Below are positions 1-11,551 of a stretch of 64,000 bases of DNA, in pieces. This DNA comes from Symbiodinium natans (lineage: Eukaryota; Sar; Dinophyceae; Suessiales; Symbiodiniaceae): the NCBI GenBank assembly GCA_905221605.1, contig CAJNDS010002416.1, positions 64,001 to 128,000 of the forward strand, written 5' to 3'. The notes under the pieces were generated by a model that was given only the letters and a program-made list of their open reading frames with translations, was not told the origin of the DNA and did not search any database. Both the position numbers and the translations under genes were made by a program. The first letter of the stretch is position 1, and every line of letters begins with the position of its first letter.

Positions 1-102
1 TGGGTTTAGGGTTGATGTTTAGGGTTTAGGGTTTAGGGTTTAGGGTTTAGGGTTTAGGGTTTAGGGTTTAGGGTTTAGGGTTTAGGGTTTAGGGTTTAGG
101 GT
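1..102 (+). repeat. TTTAGGG array
   Basis: About 14 near-perfect TTTAGGG units open the window, followed by a unique spacer and then a CCCTAAA array at 196-345. Confidence 0.95.
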
Positions 103-195
103 ACCCACAAACCCAAGCAGAGACAACCTGCAATTGTTTTGCCCATTTTGGACCCCGGTTCCCTTCTTGCAGGTGTTCCGATTCCCTTTGAAGCC

Positions 196-345
196 CTGAA
201 CCCTAAACCCTAAACCCTAAACCCTAAACCCTAAACCCTAAACCCTAAACCCTAAACCCTAAACCCTAAACCCGAAACCCTAAACCCTAAACCCGAAACC
301 CTAAACCCTAAACCCTAAACCCTAAACCCTAAACCCTAAACCCTT
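196..345 (-). repeat. CCCTAAA array
   Basis: About 21 CCCTAAA units with occasional CCCGAAA variants. It faces the array at 1-102 across a 95-bp spacer, giving an inverted arrangement. Confidence 0.95.
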
Positions 346-561
346 CCTAAGCCCTGAACCCTGAACCCCAAACAGCCCCAAACACGAGACTCCCAGTTGT
401 TGAGCGGCCTAGGATTGTTTCATAGCATCCCAATGGCAAAATAGGCCTTTCTTGCGGCCCTCTGATTATTAGAAGACTTTGGGCTGTTGAGTTTCTCAGG
501 TTTGCGGTGTATAGGGTTTAGGGTTTAGGGTTTAGGGTTTAGGGTTTAGGGTTTAGGGTTT

Positions 562-651
562 GTCTACAGAGCCTGCCTGTGTTCCTCCGTGTTGCGCTTG
601 CCCGTCTACCGCCTTGCTGAGGGCCAGTTCGCGAACATCCCGGTCTCCCTA
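562..651 (+). CDS. Exon-like island
   Basis: Open plus frame with protein-like content, including VLRLPVYRLAEGQFANIPVS. It lies between a TTTAGGG array (511-566) and a CCCTAAA array (from 655). No homolog recognised and splice sites are unclear. Confidence 0.3.
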
Positions 652-783
652 CCCCTAGACCCTAAACCCTACTAAACCCTACTAAGCCTTTCGAAGCTCT
701 ACTAAACCCTAAACCCTAAACACTAAACCCTAAACCCTAAACCCTAAACCCTAAGCCCTAAACCCGAAACCCCGGCACTTCAG

Positions 784-859
784 GAAAGCGCCGTGCCTCC
801 TTTGCGCAGTCGTGGCTGCTGGGCAAGTGATGCGGACAAAAGCTGCCGGCGCTCACAGC
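784..859 (+). CDS. Exon-like island
   Basis: Follows a CAG at 781-783 and stays open (KAPCLLCAVVAAGQVMRTKA) until the CCCTAAA array restarts near 860. CCCTAAA repeat lies on both sides. Function unknown. Confidence 0.3.
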
Positions 860-1808
860 CAAACCCTAAACCCTAAACCCTGAACCCTAAACCCTAAACC
901 CTAAACCCTGATCCCGAAACCCTAAACTCTAAACCCTAAGCCCTAAGCCCTAAACCCTAAAACCCCCAGCGAAGCTCTAACCCGACTACGGCTTCTATAC
1001 CTTGTGGGCAGAATCTATGGGCTAATATAGGGGTCGGAATAATTTCTAAAAGTACTCTCTTCTGTACCTGGCTAAATATACTATGGTAACCCCCAAGCCC
1101 CAAACCCTATTCCAATCATCAAGGCCCCTAAATAAGGTCCGCGGCGAATGTGCAAGGTTTTCGGGGGGTTCGGCCCTTGTTCATTCTGGGATGCAGGAGA
1201 TTTTGGGTTTCCCCTGGCTTCCGCCCCCGAACCCGAGATCCTGAAAATTCAAGGCCGAAACCCTTTAAAGTAACCCAAACACCCGAAGAAACCGGTAAAC
1301 CTTTAAACCCAAAACCCGAAACCCTAAACCCTAAACTACAGCTCCAAGCCCAAAGCAACCCCATGCCCTCAACAATCCCAAACCCAATGATATCTCAAGC
1401 CTACACCTAGAGGTTTGAGAGGTTCAAGGTGGCCCAGCTTGACCCACAGCGTTGAGGGTTTAGGGTTTAGGGTTCAGGGTAGTAGTTCGTGAAATCGTGG
1501 TCCCTTTGGTGCCGCAATGATAAGGGCTCCGTGCCGGAAGAGAAAGGGGTTGAGGGTTTGGGGTTTCAGGGCTTAGGGTTCCCCAGCTTCTTGCAGGCAC
1601 GCAGGCGCGATGACGACATCTCCATTGCCGGGCCCCTAAACCCTAAACCCGAAGCCCTAAACCGTAGATCGTAAAAACCACGTAAGCCGAAGACCTGAAC
1701 TTCAAAAGTCCAAAGCCCCCCAAACTCTAAACCCAAAACGCAACATTCACCAATCAAAGCCGAACTCTCCCAACCCGGAAGCCTCGCAAGCGCTGAGCTT
1801 GCTGCTTG

Positions 1809-1925
1809 CTGGGGGGGGGGGGGGGGAGGAAAGAGGGTTTTGGGCCCTAAGCCCGAACCCTAAAGCCTAAACCCTTGAGTGACCAACACAGCTTTTGCGT
1901 TGTGTGGGGGGGGGGGGGGGGGGGG
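1809..1925 (+). repeat. Two poly-G runs
   Basis: Uninterrupted runs of 18 G (1809-1826) and 20 G (1906-1925) flank a short decayed telomere-like segment. Their exact length is likely unreliable in sequencing. Confidence 0.9.
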
Positions 1926-2094
1926 AAGTTCTCAGTAGGGAATTTGGGCCACTAGGAAGCCAGGCTTTGGTCGAACGATCTCGTATACCTACAAGTTGAC
2001 GGTGAATTCGAGGAGGCGTCTTAGGGTTCCGGGTTCAGGGTTTCGGGTGTAGGCTTCGGGTTTAAGGGTTTACGTAGGGGTTTAGGGGTGTAGG

Positions 2095-2196
2095 TTGGGA
2101 TGTTCCCCCTTATACTAAGAGTCCTTAATAAGGGGTTGAGTCGGGGGTACCATAATCCCCATTAAGGACTGGTAGTGAAAAGGGGGAACATCCCAA
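2095..2196. mobile_element. Foldback (MITE-like) element, family A copy 1
   Basis: Terminal inverted repeat beginning TTGGGATGTTCCCCCTTATA and ending in its near reverse complement, enclosing a GGGGGTAC core. Related copies are at 15,972-16,058 and 16,970-17,070. There is no coding capacity; the structure would fold into one long hairpin. Confidence 0.75.
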
Positions 2197-2279
2197 GGTG
2201 TAGGGGTATAGGATATTGGGGTTTAGGGTTTAGGGTTTAGGGTTTAGGGTTTAGGGTTTAGGGTTTAGGGGTAGGGCAG

Positions 2280-2370
2280 CATCCCTTTCCTTGAAGCCCC
2301 GCAAGCTGCCCTGGGAGCCCAGTTCCCAGGTCAACGCGCCCGAAGCTCAGCCTGCGCGGGGCAGTTAGAC
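2280..2370 (+). CDS. Exon-like island
   Basis: After GCAG at 2276-2279 the frame reads IPFLEAPQAALGAQFPGQRA and stays open to a possible GTGGTA donor at 2371. TTTAGGG repeat precedes it and a 180-bp CCCTAAA array follows. Function unknown. Confidence 0.4.
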
Positions 2371-2376
2371 GTGGTA

Positions 2377-2555
2377 GCCCTAAACCCTAAACCCTAAACC
2401 CTAAACCCTAAACCCTAAACCCTAAACCCTAAACCCTAAACCCTAAACCCTAAACCCTAAACCCTAAACCCTAAACCCTAAACCCTAAACCCTAAACCCT
2501 AAACCCTAATTAAGCCCTAAACCCTAAACCCTAAACCCTAGTAAACCCTAAACCC
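2377..2555 (-). repeat. CCCTAAA array
   Basis: About 25 units, nearly perfect apart from a short interruption near 2510 and another near 2540. Confidence 0.95.
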
Positions 2556-3132
2556 TAAACACCCCTTTGGGTAAAATCAAAGCCTCCGACTACTCCAGAA
2601 GGCCGAACCAACAAGTCTTAGGCCGCCCCAAGCTCCCGTCGCAAGCCCTCCCCTCAAAGCAGTTTAAACTGCTGTTCCAAGCCACGACCACTCCGCCAGA
2701 CAAGCCTTTCCGCCACATAGGTCTGCACTGGTGCAGTTGCCGTACCCATCCGTACCTTTTCGTTTCTGTTCGAATGAGGGTTATCATGTTTAGGTAATTA
2801 CCCCCTCCCTCCCTTTGTTGGACAGCCATAAAGGCTCTGTCTTAGAAGAGGCTTAGCATGCGAGCTGCGGACTGTGCTTGATTGCTACGCTGCTACATCT
2901 TGGAGGGCGTAAGCCCTAAAATCCGAAAATCCAAAAGCCTTAAGGTCCGAAAACTCTACACCCTAAACGTCCCTTGTTCTGATGCATCGTCGGAAGGGTG
3001 GCGCTTCTAGGTGACAAGGTGAATCTGTTTGTCCTGAAATGTTCTTGGTGTCCTTGCGCCTTTGATGGTTTTGACGATGGTGCGGACGACCCCCAACCCT
3101 GAAAATCACCTACGCCATACATACACTTAAAC

Positions 3133-3235
3133 CCCAAACCTTAAGCCCTAAACCCGAAACCCGAAACCCTAAACCCTAAACCCTAAACCCTAAACCCTAA
3201 ACCCTAAACCCTAAACCCTAAACCCTAAACCCTAC
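3133..3235 (-). repeat. CCCTAAA array
   Basis: About 14 units, the first few with CCCGAAA variants, ending just before the exon-like island at 3257. Confidence 0.93.
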
Positions 3236-3256
3236 ACCTCAGAGGGAACACCCCAG

Positions 3257-3328
3257 TCGATGTTTCCTCGGAAAAGGTGCATTCGAGTGTGCCTGAAGCC
3301 GTCTGCGGACGGCTGGGTCGTGGAAAAG
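3257..3328 (+). CDS. Exon-like island
   Basis: Preceded by CCCAG and read as MFPRKRCIRVCLKPSADGWV after one Ser codon; GTGGGC at 3329 could be the donor, although the frame stays open to about 3370. CCCTAAA arrays lie on both sides. Basic and Cys-containing; no family recognised. Confidence 0.45.
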
Positions 3329-4180
3329 GTGGGCCCCGCCACCTCAGCGACGGGCCGTAGTCTGCAACTTTTTAAACCCTAAACCCTAAACCCTTAAGCC
3401 TTAAACCCTAAACCCTAAACCCTAACCCTAAACCCTAAACCCTTAAACCTTAAACCCTAAACCCTAAACCCTAAACCCTAGTCCCGTGTACTTCAGGGCT
3501 TAAGCTCCCAAAGAACCGCCACACCCTGAGTCCCTACGAGCCCTACCCCCTATACGCGTTTGTAAAGTGTGGTCTGGGGTCTAGGGTTAAGGGTTTAGGG
3601 TTAGGGCTTAGGGTTTAGGGTCTTAAGGCTGGGTTTAGGATTTAGGGTTTAGGGGCTTAGAGCTTGCGTTCAGTTCAGGGTCTTACATTAGGCTTTTAGG
3701 GTTTATGGTTGCGGGTTTCAGCGTTTGTGCTTGGCGTTTCATGTCAAGGTGTAGAATTCAGGGTTTAGGTTTTCAAGGGTTTGGGTGGACTTTCCTGTGC
3801 AAGTGGGTTCTAAGTAGGTTAGGGCCCAGCGGCTCCGTGGAAATCTGGGCGTTTTAGTTCTATGGACGGAACAAAGCAAAATCATTGAGGTTCTGCCGGG
3901 AGCACTAGGGTTTGGGGTTTAGGGTTTAGGGTTTGCAGAAATCGTACTTCTATGGGTCCTAAGCCCTACAGAACCCTAAGAACCCATAGAGAAACAACAA
4001 TCAACAATTTTTTGTTTGGTCCCCAAGATTTTTCCTGGTATAGGGTTTGGGTCGTTGATGCTTCGAGGGCTTGGAGGGTAGCCCTGGAGCCCCAAAATTG
4101 CCTTTGAGTGCAGGGTTTGGGGTTTGGGGTTTAGGGTTTAGGGTTTAGGGTTTAGGGTTTAGGGTTCAGGATGGGTTCAG

Positions 4181-4262
4181 GGTTTCGGGAACAATGTGAA
4201 AGCGGCGCGCGCCTTGCCGCTCTGCCGGCTCTCAAAGCTGCTGAATTCCGACCCTGTGCTGG
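4181..4262 (+). CDS. Exon-like island
   Basis: Open frame after TTCAG, containing QCESGARLAALPALKAAEFR, and running into GTTTAGGG that could supply the donor GT at 4263. Alanine-rich helical composition. Function unknown. Confidence 0.4.
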
Positions 4263-4601
4263 GTTTAGGGCATAGGACCCTAAACCCTAAACCCTAAACC
4301 GAAACCCCACACCCTAAACCCTAAACCCTAAACTCTACACCCCGACAGTCCTTATTGCAAGCTCTTTGCAGAAAATTGGGGGGTTTAGGTACCCCAGAAG
4401 CCCACCACAAAGCCCTTGAAAGGACCATGTAGGGTACCTACTTCCCTCATCTCCCTGAAAAACCCTAAACCCTAAACCCTGAACGCTAAACCCTAAACCC
4501 CAAGCCCTAAACCCTAAACCCTTCAAGCCCTCCATCCCAAAGCCCTGCGAAAGCCTCGATCCGACCAGCTCCCCACCCTTCCCATGTAGCGCTCCCCTTA
4601 G

Positions 4602-4654
4602 CTGCTTCGCGAGCCTTCTGGCGCATGCATGGACGCCGCTTGGCTCAGGAGGGG
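4602..4654 (+). CDS. Exon-like island
   Basis: Follows CCTTAG and reads LLREPSGACMDAAWLRR up to a GTTTAGGG donor-like junction at 4655. CCCTAAA repeat lies upstream and TTTAGGG downstream. Confidence 0.35.
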
Positions 4655-5447
4655 GTTTAGGGTTTAGGGTTTAGGGTTTAGGGTTTAGGGTTTAGGGGTT
4701 TGGGGTTTAGGGTTTAGGGTTTAGGGTTTACCTTCAGGGGTTGTATCTATTTCTATTTTCTTTGTTTTATTACTTTTTTTTTGTGTGGTGGCGGGGGGGG
4801 GGGGTGGGGGCTTGGTGCGCGAATGCCCAAACCCGCAAGGGGCTGAGTTGCAGCAACAGGTTTGGCTCTTGTGTGTCAGAACATCCCTAAACCCTAAACC
4901 CCAAACCTGCCCACCCGGGCGCGAATGCCTTTTTGTGACGCAGGTCGGTGTCTTAGGCGTTGCCTAACCCTCCAACGATCACAGGCGGACCGAATGGGAA
5001 CGACCCGTCGCCGTACGATCTGGATGCTGGCGTAACAGATCGGGCTTGCCGAGGGCAACGCCAACACCACATTCGTGGTAAACGATCCAGGGGAGGACTT
5101 GTCTCCGAGGCAGATCTCGATACTCAGGTCACGCTTGGGACGTCCCCAAGGACATGGGCTCACTGTCGCTGGACTTTGCCTGTGCCTAGGCTGTAAGCTC
5201 CATAGTCCCAGCTCTCAGAGACGTTGCGCCCTTGGGTTTATTGGTTCAGAGACGCCCAGAGTCTCTCAACATTGGGGTTTAGGGTTTGGGATTTAAGGGG
5301 TCCCGATAAACCTGGGGGTTTAGGGTTCAAACGGTTTAGGCCCTAAACCCTACACCCTACACCCTACACCCTACACCCTAAACCCTAAACCCTAAACCCT
5401 AAACCCTAAACCCTAAACACCTCCTCTGTTCCCAACTTGTAGCTGAG

Positions 5448-5505
5448 GTGCGAAGGAGGTCGCCAACAGCGAGTTCAAGGCTTTCTTCCAGGAGCCGCGT
5501 TGGCG
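5448..5505 (+). CDS. Exon-like island
   Basis: 58 bp bounded by GAG and GTTTAGGG. The frame AKEVANSEFKAFFQEPRW is strongly protein-like, whereas the other frames are low-quality. A CCCTAAA array (5340-5420) precedes it and a 20-unit TTTAGGG array begins exactly at its end, so the telomere motif itself would supply the donor GT. Unknown gene. Confidence 0.5.
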
Positions 5506-5652
5506 GTTTAGGGTTTAGGGTTTAGGGTTTAGGGTTTAGGGTTTAGGGTTTAGGGTTTAGGGTTTAGGGTTTAGGGTTTAGGGTTTAGGGTTTAGGGTTT
5601 AGGGTTTAGGGTTTAGAGTTTAGGGTTTAGGGTTTAGGGTTGAAGGTTTTAG
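5506..5652 (+). repeat. Long TTTAGGG array
   Basis: About 20 units, almost perfect, beginning at the exact edge of the island at 5448-5505. It decays downstream into GTTTAAAG and GTTCAAAGG derivatives through about 5,980. Confidence 0.96.
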
Positions 5653-6172
5653 AGGGTTTAAGGCGTTCAAAAGGTTTGAAGGATTTTACTGTGGTTTCAA
5701 GGGTTTCGGGTTAAAAGTGTTCAAAAGGTTTGAAGGGTCTTACAAGGGTTTAGAGGGTTCAGAAGGTTTAGAGGGCTTAAAGTGCTCAGACGGCTTGAAG
5801 TGTTTACAGGGGTTTAAAGTGTTCAAAGGGTTTAAAGGGTTTAGAGGGGTTGAAGGGTTGCTCGTTGAGTGTTCAAAGGGTTCATGTCTTTTTTGTTAAG
5901 GGTTTTAAGGCTGTTTCGGGCTTCCAGTCTTTGAAGCGTTTAAAGAAGTGCTTTACAGGATTTAAGGTATTCAAAGTGTTTAATCCTCCTTCTTACCCTT
6001 CATGGGATTATATAGCTCCTCAACCCTAAACCCTAAAACCCCTCAAACCCTCAAACCCTAAAACCCTAAACCCCCCCCAAGCCTCCAAAAAACCTAAACC
6101 CTCCCCCCACCCACCACCTCCCCCTCATTTCCAAGGGCCAGGCAGTTCGGGGTTGAGGATTGGGCGAGCACC

Positions 6173-6248
6173 CTAAACCCTAAACCCTAAACCCTAAACC
6201 CTAAACCCTAAACCCTAAACCCTAAACCCTAAACCCTAAACCCTAAAG
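6173..6248 (-). repeat. CCCTAAA array
   Basis: About 10 perfect units. Confidence 0.94.
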
Positions 6249-6427
6249 CCTAAATTTAAGAGCCTCCAGCTCAAGCCGCCGACCCCGCTGGAGCATAGTT
6301 GAATTTAAACGCGCTCGTCAGCTCAAAGGATGCCAAAAAAGTTGATGTGCTTGAGCCTCTGTGAAACGTTGGGACCCAAACAGGAGCTGAAGCCAGCTTG
6401 AAGGCCAGGGCAGCCCCATCAATTGGT

Positions 6428-6600
6428 AGGGGGGGTAGGGGGGGGGGGGGGGGGGGGGTAGGGGGGGGGGGGGGGAAGGGGGTAGGGGGGGGGGCAGCGG
6501 GGGGCAGAGGGGGGGCCCGGGGCCAGGGGGGGCCAGGGGGGGGGCGGGGGGGGGGGGCAGGGGGGGGGGCAGGGGGGGGAGCAGGGGGGGCGGCAGGGGG
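6428..6600 (+). repeat. G-rich low-complexity tract
   Basis: More than 170 bp almost purely G with occasional A, C or T. It yields shadow Gly-rich and Pro-rich reading frames on the two strands, which I do not regard as genes. Confidence 0.9.
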
Positions 6601-7065
6601 TCGGTGAGTTTATGCGGTGTGGGTGGCCTGGCCCTCCATGGAAAAGCTGCCCGGGTACCCCCCCCTACCCCCCCTCCCGTGTTTCCTCGCATGTTTTGGG
6701 GGGGTAAGGAGGGAAAGAGGGAGGTTTTCACCTCCTTTTCCCATCCAACACGCCGCCAGGGTCGGCGGACCCTAAACCCTAAACAACCCTAAACCCTAAA
6801 CCCCAAACCCCAAACCCCAAACCCCAAACCCCAAACCCTAAACCCGAAACCCGAAACCCGAAATAAACCCTGAACCCTAGAGCACCTTAAGGCTTGAGGT
6901 TTCGCTAAGAAAAAGGGCTTGGTTGGCCTTTTCGGTTTTGGGTTTTCGGGCTTAGGTTGTTTTCAGGGTTTAGGGTTTAGGGTTTGGGGTTTAGGGTTTG
7001 GGGTTTGGGGTTTAGGGTTTGGGGTTTAGGGTTTGGGGTTTAGGGTTTGGGGTTCGGGGGTCTAG

Positions 7066-7135
7066 GTTCCCGAATCTCCACCGAAGGAGATCGACAGCTG
7101 GATCTTGCCGCTGGGCTTTCCTCATGTTGTCGAAG
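7066..7135 (+). CDS. Exon-like island
   Basis: Bounded by CTAG and GTTTTT. Frame SPPKEIDSWILPLGFPHVVE is clearly protein-like and uninterrupted. The flanks are TTTAGGG before and CCCTAAA after, the opposite of the majority polarity. No domain recognised. Confidence 0.5.
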
Positions 7136-7157
7136 GTTTTTCTGAGCTCGTACCCTC

Positions 7158-7270
7158 CTAAACCCTAAACCCTAAACCCTAAACCCTAAACCCTAAACCC
7201 TAAACCCTAAACCCTAAACCCTATACCCTAAACCCTAAACCCTAAACCCTAAACCCTAAACCCTAAGCCT
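7158..7270 (-). repeat. CCCTAAA array
   Basis: About 15 units with rare variants, separating two exon-like islands. Confidence 0.94.
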
Positions 7271-7305
7271 AAAGCCTTAAGCCCTAAACCCAAGCGTCTC
7301 ACCAG

Positions 7306-7370
7306 GTCAAGCTCGCAGCTCCCTGCCACGAAGCTCTTCCTCCTCCCCGCGCGGCGTCTCGGAGTCAAAG
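7306..7370 (+). CDS. Exon-like island
   Basis: Follows CACCAG; open frame VKLAAPCHEALPPPRAASRS. CCCTAAA precedes it and degenerate TTAGGG follows. The donor is not obvious. Confidence 0.33.
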
Positions 7371-8107
7371 TTAGGGTTTCGGGTTTCGGGGATTCAGGGT
7401 GCAGGGGTTTGGGGGTGCAGGGGTTTGGGGGTTTGGGGGTTTGGGGGTTTTTAAGGGGTTTAAACCCCAGACCCCAAACCCTAAGCCCTAAACCCTAAAC
7501 CCTAAACCCTAAACCCTAAACCCCCAAACCCTAAACCCTAAACCCTAAACTTTAGTCATGGATTAGGGGTTCTGGGTCCAGGGTTTCAGGTTTTCAGGGT
7601 TAGGGGTTTAGGGTTTAGGGGTTTAGGGATTAGGGTTTAGGGGTTTCGGGTTTCGGGGTATCGTGTTTCGGGTTTTAAGGGACTCAGGGTTTAGAGGCTT
7701 AGGGATTAGGGTTTAGGGGTTTCAGGGTTTCATGGTGAAAGGGTTTCAGGATTTTAGGGGTGATTAGAGTTTAGGGTTTAGGCTTTTTAGGGTTCAGGGT
7801 TCATGGTTTCAGGGTTTCAGGGGTTTAGGGGTTTAGGGTTCAGGGTTTCGGGGTTTAGGGGTTTCAGGGTTTGGGGCTTGAAGGTTTCGGGGTATAGGGT
7901 TTCATGGTTTCATGGTTTCGGGCTCAGGGCTTACGGGTGTAGAGTTTAGGGTTTATAGGGTTCCGGGTTTAGGGTTTCAGGGTTTCAGGTTTCGGAGCTT
8001 AGGGCTTTCAGCGTTTGGGGCTTCTAAGTTTTCGGGTGTAGGGTTGAGAATGTTGGGGTCCCCTTAACAGGCTTTTGATACCCTAGCCTTAGGAGCCGTA
8101 AGCCCCC

Positions 8108-8178
8108 AAGGTTTAGGGTTTAGGGTTTAGGGTTTAGGGTTTAGGGTTTAGGGTTTAGGGTTTAGGGTTTAGGGTTAA
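8108..8178 (+). repeat. TTTAGGG array
   Basis: About 10 perfect units at the end of a 500-bp zone of decayed G-strand repeat (7,560-8,040). Confidence 0.94.
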
Positions 8179-9557
8179 ACCATTGTAGCTCCCAAGCCAG
8201 AACCCCACTCCACACACCTAACCCGAGGCCCTCGTGGAATTACCGGTTTGGGTCTTTTGTTGCTACAGCTTATGTCAAGAAATTAGGGTTTAGGGTTCAG
8301 GGTTTAGGGCTTAGGGCGTCGTAGTTGGAATAGGTTCAGGGTTAGGTCCAAGTTTAGGTCTTAGGGTGTCATAGTCGCAGCCAACATGGATCACGATCAT
8401 TGTTTGCCATGATTAGATAGCATCCCTAAACCCTAAACCCTAAACCTGAACCCTAAGCCCTAAACCCTAGACCCTGAACCCTATAAACCCTAAGTACGTA
8501 GGACCTTTAGGGTCTAGCTTCGGGTGGGTGTTAGGCTTTACGGTTCAGGGTCTATCGTCAGCAGTCTTGCGCGCTGGTCAGCCTCTCCCCGTGAGTGGGT
8601 CTGCCTCCGGCTCGATACCCTAAGCAATACTCAACCCTAAACCTTAAACCCGAAACCCTAAACCCTAAACCCTAAACCCTAAACCCTAAACCGCATGTTG
8701 TCTCGAAGGATCATCTCCTTTTTGTCCGTCAAAGGCTGTGAGATGCTCCCGTGGACACAGAAGCACCAAGGGGCGAAAGAACTTTTTGGCGGAGTCCTGT
8801 CCAGAGCCAAAAGGGCGACGACGACTCGGAGATGCTAAACAAACACAGGACCTCACAATATGCCTAAAGGTCCATGCCACGTAAACCCTAAACCCCAAAC
8901 CCCGTGTTAATGTGTCAGCTTCACACCCCCCACACTAGGGTGTGATCTGTTGAAGCAGAACTACCGGTTCTATCTAGGTACAAGGATCCTTAGGGTATAC
9001 TGTTTAGGGTTTAGGGTTGTCGGTTCTTAGTGCATGAGGGCATGAGGTACAGTATGTCCCCGTATGTGAGGTACCCTATGTCCCCGTATTTATACCCTAA
9101 ACCCTAAACCCTAAACCCTAAACCCTAAACCCTAAACCATTGCCCCCATTTCCTACTAAGAACCAGGGCCTCTTAAGAAGCAAGACTTGGCAAGTGTTTG
9201 AGGGCTTAGGGTTTAGGGTTTAGGGTTTAGGGTTTAGGGTTTAGGGTTTAGGTGCTACAAGGATCACTTTCAACGACGTCCACCAGCTTCTTGTTGGCAG
9301 ATGGTCTTCGCGTTGCCGGTGGACTACCTGAAACCGCCCACCCTAAGACCCTAAAAACCCTGGGGAGGGGTAAACCCTCAACCCTAAACCCTCAACCCTA
9401 AACCCTCAACTCTCAGAACCCTTTGGGGTGGGGGAGGGGTGCACCCTGAACACTCTTCCCACTATTCATCCTTTCTCATGTTCCTTGTGACACCTTCTGT
9501 TATACGCCTCTTCCTCTTGGGCTTTCCCCTACCGGAGACACCCTGCACCCTAAACCC

Positions 9558-9687
9558 CTACTTGGAGGTTCATGGTACTGATTCACCAATTTTAATTGTA
9601 CTAAAAACCCACTGCCCTAATATGCTTCTAAGTACAGCTATAAGTACAGTGGTAATTGGTTAATAAGTACCATGAACCTCCAAGTAG
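9558..9687. mobile_element. Foldback (MITE-like) element with 22-bp perfect TIRs
   Basis: Positions 9558-9579 and 9666-9687 are perfect 22-bp inverted repeats (outer end CTACTTGGAGG). A further AT-rich complementary pair lies inside, giving an almost fully paired 130-bp hairpin. It is inserted in telomere-like repeat: CCCTAAACC lies immediately outside on the left and ACCCTAAACCC on the right. Confidence 0.8.
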
Positions 9688-10386
9688 ACCCTAAACCCAA
9701 ACAAAAACTGATTGACCTCGCGCTTGCTGGTGCTCTTGCCCTTGACCCCACCAGGGCGCAACGGACCAAGGAACCCTTTACAGTAGCCCTCAACCCTCAA
9801 CCCTCAACCCTTAACCCTAAACCCTAGACCCTAAAGCCTAAACCCTAGTCCCTAAACCCTAAACCCTAAACCCTAAACCCTCAACCCTAAACCGCAAGAA
9901 AACCCCAAGCCCTGCGAGTCTCCAGGCCCAAGGCAGACAGGACCAGGCCCATCGAATCCATAAGGGGGCTTCAGGCTTTGGGGGCTTGTTGAGTTCAGGG
10001 TTTAAGTCGCCTTGGTTTCCTTAGGATCATAGAGACCCCAAACCCCAAACCGTAAACCCTAAACCCTAAACCCCAAACTCTAAACCCTAAACCCTAACCT
10101 AAACCCTAAACCCTAAACCCTAGACCCTAGACCCTAAAGCCTAAATGCTAAACCCGAAAAACCTTAGCCCTAAACCCTGAAACCCTGAAACCCTGAAACC
10201 CTAAACCCCTAAAACCCTAAAACCTAAACCCTAAACCCTAAATCCCCAAATGGGGCCCATTGCTTAGGAGAACCGCCTTTCCTCCGAGCCTGAATTTGGC
10301 AGGATTTGAGTGTAGGGTTTAGGGTTTGGCGGTGGGGGTTTAGGGTTTAGGGTTTCAGGTTTTAGGTACTGTTGGGTCTAGGTGTT

Positions 10387-10493
10387 GACCCTAAACCCTA
10401 AGCCCTAAGCCCTAAGCCCTAAGCCCTAAGCCCTAAGCCCTAAGCCCTAAGCCCTAAGCCCTAAGCCCTAAACCCTAAACCCTAAACCCTAAA
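10387..10493 (-). repeat. CCCTAAG variant array
   Basis: About ten CCCTAAG units grade into CCCTAAA just before the island at 10,501. The homogenised variant indicates local expansion. Confidence 0.93.
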
Positions 10494-10500
10494 GACCCAG

Positions 10501-10583
10501 GTACATCAATGCTTCCAAGAAGCACCACCTGCTCCAATTCACAGACAAGCCCAACAACCACGTGGAGGCTGGGCCTGGGGCCT
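10501..10583 (+). CDS. Exon-like island
   Basis: Starts after CCCAG; the frame includes YINASKKHHLLQFTDKPNNH and remains open to a TGA near 10,586. A CCCTAAA array lies upstream and TTTAGGG repeat downstream. The amino-acid composition is that of a soluble protein. No family recognised. Confidence 0.5.
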
Positions 10584-10867
10584 TTTGAGGGTTTAGGGTG
10601 TGGGGTTTAGGGTTTCGGGTCTAGGGTTTAGGGTTTAGGGTGTGGGGTTTAGGGTCTAGGGTTTGGGGTTGGTTGTAGGGCTCAAGGTTTTCGCATTGCG
10701 GCCGCGTTCCGGCCGTTAGGGCTTCAGGGTGTTTGGTTTCGGCTTTAAGGGTTTTGGGTTTGAGTTTCCCATGGCCGCTTGCGTTTGAACAAATCTCAAC
10801 CCTTCAGACCAGAGCCCTACATCCCTTCACCATCAACTCCTACCTCAGAAGCCCTGTAGCCGGGTCA

Positions 10868-10960
10868 ACTAGGGTTTAGGGTTTAGGGTTTAGGGTTTAG
10901 GGTTTAAGGTTTAGGGTTTAGGGTTTAGGGTTTAGGGTTTAGGGTTTAGGGTTTAGGGTT
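10868..10960 (+). repeat. TTTAGGG array
   Basis: About 13 units, followed by TTTGGGG derivatives. Confidence 0.94.
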
Positions 10961-11263
10961 TGGGGTGTGGGTTTGGGGTTTGGGGTTTGTGGTTTGTGGT
11001 TGGGGTTTGGGGCTTGGGGTTGGGGCTTTGGAAGCTCCAGTCGTGTTTTGGGCTTCAGGGTCTCTGGGCCGTAGAGTCTAGGATTTAGAGCTCCAAGCCT
11101 AAACCTCTTGTTCCCCAAGCCTGCTTCACGCCCTGAGGTTTGTCGGGCTTGCGGCACCCTGAACCCTAAACCCTAAACCCTAAACCCTAAACCCCAAACC
11201 CTAGACCCTAAACCCTAAACCCTAAACCCTAAACCCCAAACCCGAAAACCCCTGAGATGGGAG

Positions 11264-11333
11264 GTTTACGTCAGCCAAGAGGCCAAGGACCTGGCGTTCG
11301 GCAAGCTGCCGGCGACACCTGGCCAGACCCTAC
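11264..11333 (+). CDS. Exon-like island
   Basis: 70 bp between GGGAG and a GTAGGG donor candidate at 11,334. Frame VYVSQEAKDLAFGKLPATPG is strongly protein-like. CCCTAAA upstream, degenerate TTTAGGG downstream. Function unknown. Confidence 0.55.
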
Positions 11334-11551
11334 GTAGGGTTTTAGAGTTTCCGGGTTTCTGGGTTTAGGGGTTTGGGGTTGGGGTTATTGGGGCTTAGGG
11401 TTTGGGTGAGTTTCCGGGTTTCTGGGTTTAGGGTTTTAGAGTTTTAAGGGTTGGGGAGTTGTTGGATTTTGGGATTTAAGGTTTTGGGTTTAGGGCTTGG
11501 CGGGTTTCAGGTTTTTTGGGGCTTAGGGTTTAGGACTTGGGGGATTTCAGC

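Noticed and set aside
1-102. TTTAGGG array at the window start as a true chromosome end
   Set aside because: The G-rich strand runs 5' to 3' on plus at the left edge; a left telomere should show CCCTAAA on plus. Dozens of further arrays lie inside the window.
6318-6731. Pro-rich and Gly-rich ORFs
   Set aside because: They are artefacts of a G-rich low-complexity tract on plus.
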